DNA of 64,000 nt from Cryptomeria japonica (taxonomy: Eukaryota > Streptophyta > Pinopsida > Cupressales > Cupressaceae), in contig NC_081406.1 in NCBI RefSeq assembly GCF_030272615.1, forward strand, positions 398,137,939-398,201,938. The letters are read 5' to 3'. Below the pieces are notes generated by a model, which saw only the letters and a program-made list of their open reading frames with translations, made no database searches and was not told the origin of the DNA. The translations under genes and the position numbers were made by a program. Shown here one piece after another: positions 58,501-64,000 of this stretch. How positions within the stretch are numbered: the first letter of the stretch is position 1; every line of letters begins with the position of its first letter.

Positions 58501-59581
58501 GTGGAGATATCCAAAAGGATGTGGCCACTGGCTATCCTCACAGTCATGCTCTCAGGGTGACAATGTTTTGCCAATTCCTTGATCAATAGTGGCTCAACAA
58601 AAACATTGAGAACTACTAAATTTCCCAAATTTAGGTTCCAAGGATTGGATATAGGAGCAACCTTGTCCCTATTCCCATAGAAGAAGTGGAAAATATCTCA
58701 CCCCCTTTTAGTGATGTGGGCATCCGTACACTAAGAGCCTCCAAAATTTGTTTTGAAATTTTCCATCATGGTTTACTCCTTGAACATTTCTAAAAGATCT
58801 TGGATGAGACTTCATGGTTCTTCTTTTTCTGATCTTCAACCTCCAATTTCTTTGCTAGTTCCTTGGAAATCTCTTTAGGAGTCTTGGGAAGGACTGATGA
58901 AGATGGGGCTTCCTTTGTTTTCTCCTGTTGAGCCTCTGATGGGTTCTCAGTAGTAGAGAGTACGGGCTCTACCTCAATGGTCTTCCCTGATGTTATTGAT
59001 GCTGAGGGTGCATATTTATTTATGGAAGTCATTCTTCTTTTGGGCTTGGGATCCTTCGCTTGAGGGTTAGACCTCTCTTCCTATGGTTTTTTTGCAATTG
59101 GGGAAATCGGTGTAGATGATTGTGTAGATGGTTCTTTGGGAGAAACCTTCCTTGTCTTTGGAGTGGGATTTATAGATTTTGGAGAAGGAGTGGGCTCAAT
59201 AGAATGTTCATTATCAAAAGGAACTATAGTGACACTCTTAGCTGGTCTCTTTCTTTTTGGTTTAGCAACTTCTTGCTCCGGTGGTGCACTTGACTCACCA
59301 GCTTGGGAAGTTTTGATAGTGGCTAGAGGGTTTTTCCCTTCCTTAGGTTTGTCTAAAATGACTTGGATGAGCATAACAACAGATAAAGGAATTGTAGTGG
59401 TGATTTCAGTTTGTGTGGAGCTTGCTTCTTCTTGGGAAGCATCTTGGGAAGTAATGGGGATGACTTTTTTAGTTGGAGAGGCCACGACTTCGTCTAGAAT
59501 AGAAAAAATTAATAGAAACCCTACATAGATAGACCCTCCCTCTATACCTAGGGAAGAAATATCAAATTCACATAGAGACAC
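55568..59581 (-). pseudogene. Unidentified ~1,300-codon coding region, decayed
   Basis: A 4-kb run of open fragments all on the minus strand, linked by frame changes and stops: 59581-59081, 59032-58790 (same frame, one TAG between), 58628-58050, 57863-57225, 57060-56806, 56410-56126 and 55816-55568. The N-terminal ~270 residues are Pro/Ser/Thr/Lys-rich (TTIPLSV, KPKRKRPAKS, PTPSPKSINPTPKTRK). A globular part follows with IKELAKHCHPESMTVRIASG, ILLDISTDAIAECFDLDKT and KRMFKGTKIYLFDFK, then FFFYVDCTIIGVYGCSQPPH and LPRLAFIDLMWQLMW, then a helical Glu/Lys/Arg region (LEREKEERDPSFQGFCSNIQ). No RT, integrase or transposase motif was found. Possibly an ORF of an undescribed plant mobile element. Identity unknown. 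Confidence 0.65.
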
Positions 59582-59984
59582 ACCTAAATTTCCCTACAAA
59601 AACACAAAGAAGGATTTGGAAATTTGACTTACTGATTAGGATGCAAATAGGTGCTGCTGAAAACTTTGGAGATGCTCTGATTGCTCTGGTTCACCTTGTC
59701 ACACTGTACTTTTCTCTTCAATCATAGGGTGAGGAATTATGCCTCAAATTTTTCTTTTATTTCTTCACATATGAGACACCATTACTTCATACGTGCAAGC
59801 TTCCGCTGGTTGGTGGCCTTCGAGATTCAAATGCTATTGTTGATTCTCAAATGAACAGTCCAAATCACATGTTGACACCTCTGACTGCTGACATGACTCC
59901 CCTTTTAATTATTCTGCCACCTATTAAAACACATTGACTATTCAAAACTTTAATTTTGTCATCCTTATGAAAATATGACCCATA
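59582..59984. other. Sequence upstream of the unidentified coding region
   Basis: AT-rich, lies 5' of the minus-strand coding region and could contain its promoter. No clear TATA box or terminal repeat was identified. Confidence 0.4.
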
Positions 59985-61005
59985 CGGGATAGAAGGTCCC
60001 TTGTATTTCTTTGTCACTCAACGTCTCGCATGGTGCTTAATGTGTCTTATGCCTTGCCAAGGTATAGTAGGTAGCACTATCCCTTTTCTATGTAATCATC
60101 CCGCACCATTATCTTCCTATCACTATTCACCTCGCGAGATAGAAGGGCCTCATTGTTTCTTAGTACTTCACTACTCCGCAATGTCCTCCTTTTTCTACTA
60201 AGACACCTATGAGATGGCGGGGAAAGAAAAACACTTGCCCCACTATCCCAGACTACTATCTCTGATGATCCTTTGGCTCTATGGGAAACCCTTTTATAAA
60301 CCTTTGACCCCTTCTCGCTATCCCACACTCATATCCTCTTTGTTTATTTTCTTTGTTGTGTTTATATATTCATTCCTGTGGGGTGGCGGGGCCCTATGGT
60401 TCTTCTATCGTTTTGTCACCCCATAGCATCCCTTCCTTGTTGCTAGTTCATCTGTGGGATAGCCAAGACAAAAAAATTCTTATCCCACTATGTCACAGTA
60501 CATTTTCTTTGTCCCTTTAGTCTTTGTGGGAAGGTTTTGTCTTCTCTTGATTAGTCTCGCTATCCTAGACTAGCCTGGCATGACTCCAATGCTTCTGCAG
60601 GGTAATACTCACCTTGCTTCCTTTTAGTTCCCGATATCCCACAAGATTCATTACTTCATTTCTATAAGGTCCTTCGCTTATTACTGTATCCCACTATCCC
60701 ATGGTGGGATTTTCCTTCTTGATAGCAGATTGTGGGGTAGTGAGGCTTCATATTATTTAGTTCCTTCTATCCCACATGTCGACTTCTTGCCTTCTGTTAT
60801 GTTTGCAGGAATCCACTCTCTTGGCTTCAAGGCACATCCTGCTATCCTACATGCCAAAGCTAACCATTTTAAACACCCTGCAGGATAAAAATCCTTTGTT
60901 AAGTGTACCTTCGGCTATCCTATACCTTATGAAGATTCCTAATAGATGACCCACAGGGTAGGAACAAAGGGTTCCTAAAAAATGATCTCGCTATCCCGCA
61001 GTGAC
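59985..61005. repeat. Array of CTCGCTATCCCACA-type motifs in both orientations
   Basis: About 20 copies of a motif close to CTCGCTATCCCACA, or its complement TGTGGGATAGCGAG, within 1 kb. Clear forward copies start at 60314, 60556, 60768, 60838, 60912 and 60987. Clear reverse copies start near 60377, 60452 and 60731. Near 60687-60710 a forward and a reverse copy meet as CCCATGGTGGGA. Several forward copies are 70-75 bp apart. The array lies immediately 5' of the unidentified minus-strand coding region and was not seen elsewhere in the window. Confidence 0.8.
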
Positions 61006-62040
61006 CTGGAGTGCACAGGTGGACTTGAGTGAATTGTTTTAGCATGTTCTCACTTAATGAGGGTAAAATGGGTCATAGCATGGGTATACCTAGGACACAT
61101 AGACCTTATTAATGGTATTTCAATGAAAGACTGAGGATCTTTTGAAAAATTAAATGTGACCAATCCAAAAGGTGAATCCTAATGCACAGGGCCGGTAATC
61201 ATACGAATAAATACCCTCATGAGAATAAATTAAGATGCGAACATCGGATACACACATTCAATGAAGAATTAAAATACATGCCACATAGAACAAATAAAAC
61301 CCTTTTAAAACCCTAGCACTGAAGTCATTTCAGGAACACAGAAGGCATTATTTGTAGCAAAGTTTAGCACTCCCAACATGATCCATAATCACAATGAATC
61401 TAAATGCCAACACCAATGGTAACATACAACAATACCAAGTCAAGGAACCAATATTCAACAATGTAGTTTTTCCCACAAGAGATTCCAATAATCAAATATC
61501 AAGTCACAACCCAAGAGATGATTCCCAACAAATCAATTATGCAAGATATAGCCACAATAACAATTTTCAATAATCTCTTGCAAATATAATAATATATTCA
61601 AATATAACAAACTCTCCCAAGAGGCATAATATAATCGAATAATCAAAATTTTCAATCCATAAGAATTGAGGGCTGGGAGAACAACACAGGGAATCACATT
61701 AAGTCAGGAAACAACTTCTGGTGGAAGGCACAGACTAAAAAAAATGACACAAAAATCAACTGCAATTGAAAACAACACTTTTGTAGACAACTTTGGCACA
61801 TTCATAGGATGCACTAGCATGTATACAACCTAGTTTAGTGCTTATGAAAAATAGAACAATGTATACATTGGCAGAAACACTGCAAACATTGGTACATATG
61901 TTTTACCAGTTTAGTGCATACATCATAGAGACAGAAAAATGACACAGATGCAAAATGAAAATTACGACTAAGTCTCAAAAAGACGTAGAAGGAAAATTCC
62001 GACATGAAAAAATAAGCACGCAAGACATTTACTATTGGCA
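61006..62040. other. AT-rich flanking sequence, nothing recognised
   Basis: No coding frame with family resemblance, RNA gene or terminal repeat was found. Confidence 0.5.
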
Positions 62041-63699
62041 TGTTTGGCATAATTGATAAGGATGAGATGATGATGGATGACTGTACTGGTAGAGGAAAGA
62101 TGACATGATCAGTTATTTGTATTGTCATTGATGGCAACCAGGGTCAACTGATGTTTAATGACGTTTATAGTTGATTTTCGGTGATTGACTTGTTGGCTAA
62201 GTGAATTGGTCTAACGGAGTAAGTGTTTGACAGTTTGACAGAGTTTACCGACAAGACTGTGAATTAGGACCTTAACCGGTAAAGCAAATAAGTTTTGATG
62301 GAATCAGGTGATTGGCGATGTTTGGTGACTTATGGTTTGAAACATAAGCTTTTATAATGGATTTGAGTATGTAACTAGAATCGCATCCTATGATGGTTAC
62401 TGGAAGGCATGTTTTGAATTTTTGATGAATTTTTGCTAGGGTTTAAGAAGGGTTTAAGGACCAGTGAACAATTCTCTTAACTAGTAATGATTTTTGGTTT
62501 GGCGATGATCTACATCAAGTTCACGTGTTGATGATAACGCGACACAAAGCGCATGATATGTTTGAAAGATGTTTTGGTGCATTTGGAGAACGAATTTATT
62601 GGGAAAGTGCAAAGTGCTTAGCGGAATATGCTAAGGGTTTGACTTTATATGAGATCGACTTGCTGTGATGATTTATGATCATTTAACGACTGATATTGAT
62701 TTGTAATTGATTGTAATGATCCCTATGCTGATCTATAATGAGTTGTAAAGATCGATGATGATCTATGTAATAAGTCTTCAAGTTTTGATGCTGACCTAGT
62801 TGTAAAAGTTATTTATATTGGTAAGGTTGATGTTTTTCAAGTGTCGGTGATTTTGAGAAGTGTAAGAAGCCGAACCAGTGTGTGTGAGAAGATCTGGCAG
62901 TGAGATGCTAACTTATAACTTAATTGGATCTGATCAAGAAAGCAGTTGAGTGGTATACATAGATCATTCATTGTTGTTGTCTAACAATTACTGTAGCTAA
63001 AATCCCTTAACCCGGTAGGTTCTAACAGGCCTCATATTGTAAAATCCCCTAATAGGGTGACTCAATATATGAGTTCTAAATACTCTTGCGAGGTTGATCC
63101 TAACAGATCAAAGCTTCTAATAGGGCTGAGGTAAATCCCTTAACCGAGTGACTCCTAACAGGGTCTGCTCCTAATAGGGCATTATTGTAAGCTTCTAACC
63201 GGGCTTGGATCCTAAAAGGGTACATTCTAAAAGAGTGCAAAAATATTTGTGGGTACCAATTCCCACCGTGGTTTTTCCCTATTTGGGTTTCCACGTGAAA
63301 ATCATGGTGTTCATGTGTGGAATTCTTTTCTTGTGATGTTCATGTTTTATTTCTATTAACTGGTTAAGACAATTTACGTTTGTTTATCAAAGATCTTAAA
63401 GTGGTTACTGGCATTGATGATTATATGATTGATGAAGCATTCTGATCAGTTAATAAGTTGGTAATAGTATCCAGTGATTTGATATTGAATTGATGGCTAA
63501 TCTGATTAATAAGTTTGTAGAAGGGGAAATGATTATCTAAATCTAATAAGGATATCTGTTATGAAGAAGAATTGGTTTAAGTGTTGAATATTTTCCGATC
63601 TAAGATAAGTCTATTTTGGTGTTGAAAGTTTCAATTTTTGTTAATATTGATTCACCCCCCTCTCAGTATTAACTGGATCCTCGAGGATTAATATTTACA
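62041..63699 (+). mobile_element. 1.66-kb solo Copia LTR, inner-Copia family
   Basis: Starts TGTTTGGCATAATTGATAAG, aligning with the inner Copia LTR start, and ends AATATTTACA. It contains the same 'ttgtcattgatggcaac' segment, the repeated CCTAATAGGG/CCCTTAACC units at 63000-63240, the GTGGTTTTTCCCTATTTGGG segment near 63270 and the GATTCACCCCCCTCTCAGT tract near 63650. No primer site follows and no polypurine tract precedes it. The flanks TGGCA and ATCAA do not match, so no target duplication is visible. Confidence 0.85.
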
Positions 63700-64000
63700 A
63701 TCAAATATAACTTACAAAATAGGAAGGCAAATAACCATCATGGGGTAAATATGACCTGACACCATACCGAACCTTCATTTCTGGCATGCCCAAATATTGA
63801 AACTAGATCCAAAGGTTTTCAAGACAATAAAGTCTTCCAAGGCTACAAATATAAAACCTTCATGTCAAAGCCTCAAATACACACCTATAAAATGATAAAA
63901 TACCTCCTCCCTTCCAATGACATATATAAGAAATGATAACTCACAGGAAACAAACGATAAGCATACAAATCTAGAATAAAAGAAATCAAAACAACAATAT
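63700..64000. other. AT-rich flanking sequence, nothing recognised
   Basis: No feature supported in the last 300 bases. Confidence 0.5.

Noticed and set aside
59136-59528. A 130-codon plus-strand frame
   Set aside because: It overlaps the Pro/Ser-rich part of the minus-strand coding region, which continues over 4 kb in order. The plus frame is isolated.

Overview
The window looks like a heterochromatic, gene-free stretch of a large plant nuclear genome. The evidence is Ty1/copia elements with initiator-Met tRNA primer sites, a Tat-lineage Ty3/gypsy element with two RNase H domains and an antisense ORF, a chromovirus relic, a plant-type LINE with a C-terminal RNase H, and a tRNA-derived SINE. 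No host gene, rRNA or functional tRNA gene could be supported. The heavy decay and deep nesting suggest a gymnosperm-like genome, but that assignment is a guess; only 'seed plant with a large genome' is well supported.

Layout, left to right. 1-734 is the 3' part of a Copia LTR on the + strand, followed by purine/pyrimidine low-complexity DNA to about 2300 and a palindromic GGATATC cluster. From 2807 to 43898 lies one old minus-strand Copia element that later elements have split apart. A 3.0-kb solo LTR (5775-8810) sits in its reverse transcriptase. A 16.6-kb Tat gypsy element (10481-27085) sits in its gag zinc knuckle. A second minus-strand Copia (27953-42851) sits in its 5' LTR. That second Copia itself received a 7.5-kb LINE (30394-37898) and a 466-bp solo LTR (40594-41059). 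Exact target-site duplications (TSDs) bound four of these five insertions.

From 43899 rightwards there is a SINE with a 12-bp duplication (44742-44871), a solo Copia LTR (46619-47856), a chromovirus that lost RT, RNase H and integrase (48827-53902), and a 4-kb unidentified decayed coding region on the minus strand (55568-59581). Upstream of that region is about 1 kb packed with a short motif in both orientations (about 59985-61005). A Copia solo LTR occupies 62041-63699.

All coding regions are retroelement genes, or probable mobile-element genes, broken by stops and frameshifts. In the Tat element most premature stops are TAG or TGA, as expected from C-to-T decay of CAG and CGA codons. The least conventional features are a third ORF inside the TSD-bounded LINE, the unidentified 4-kb region with its upstream motif array, the antisense ORF of the Tat element, and a possible G-patch segment in the Tat polyprotein.
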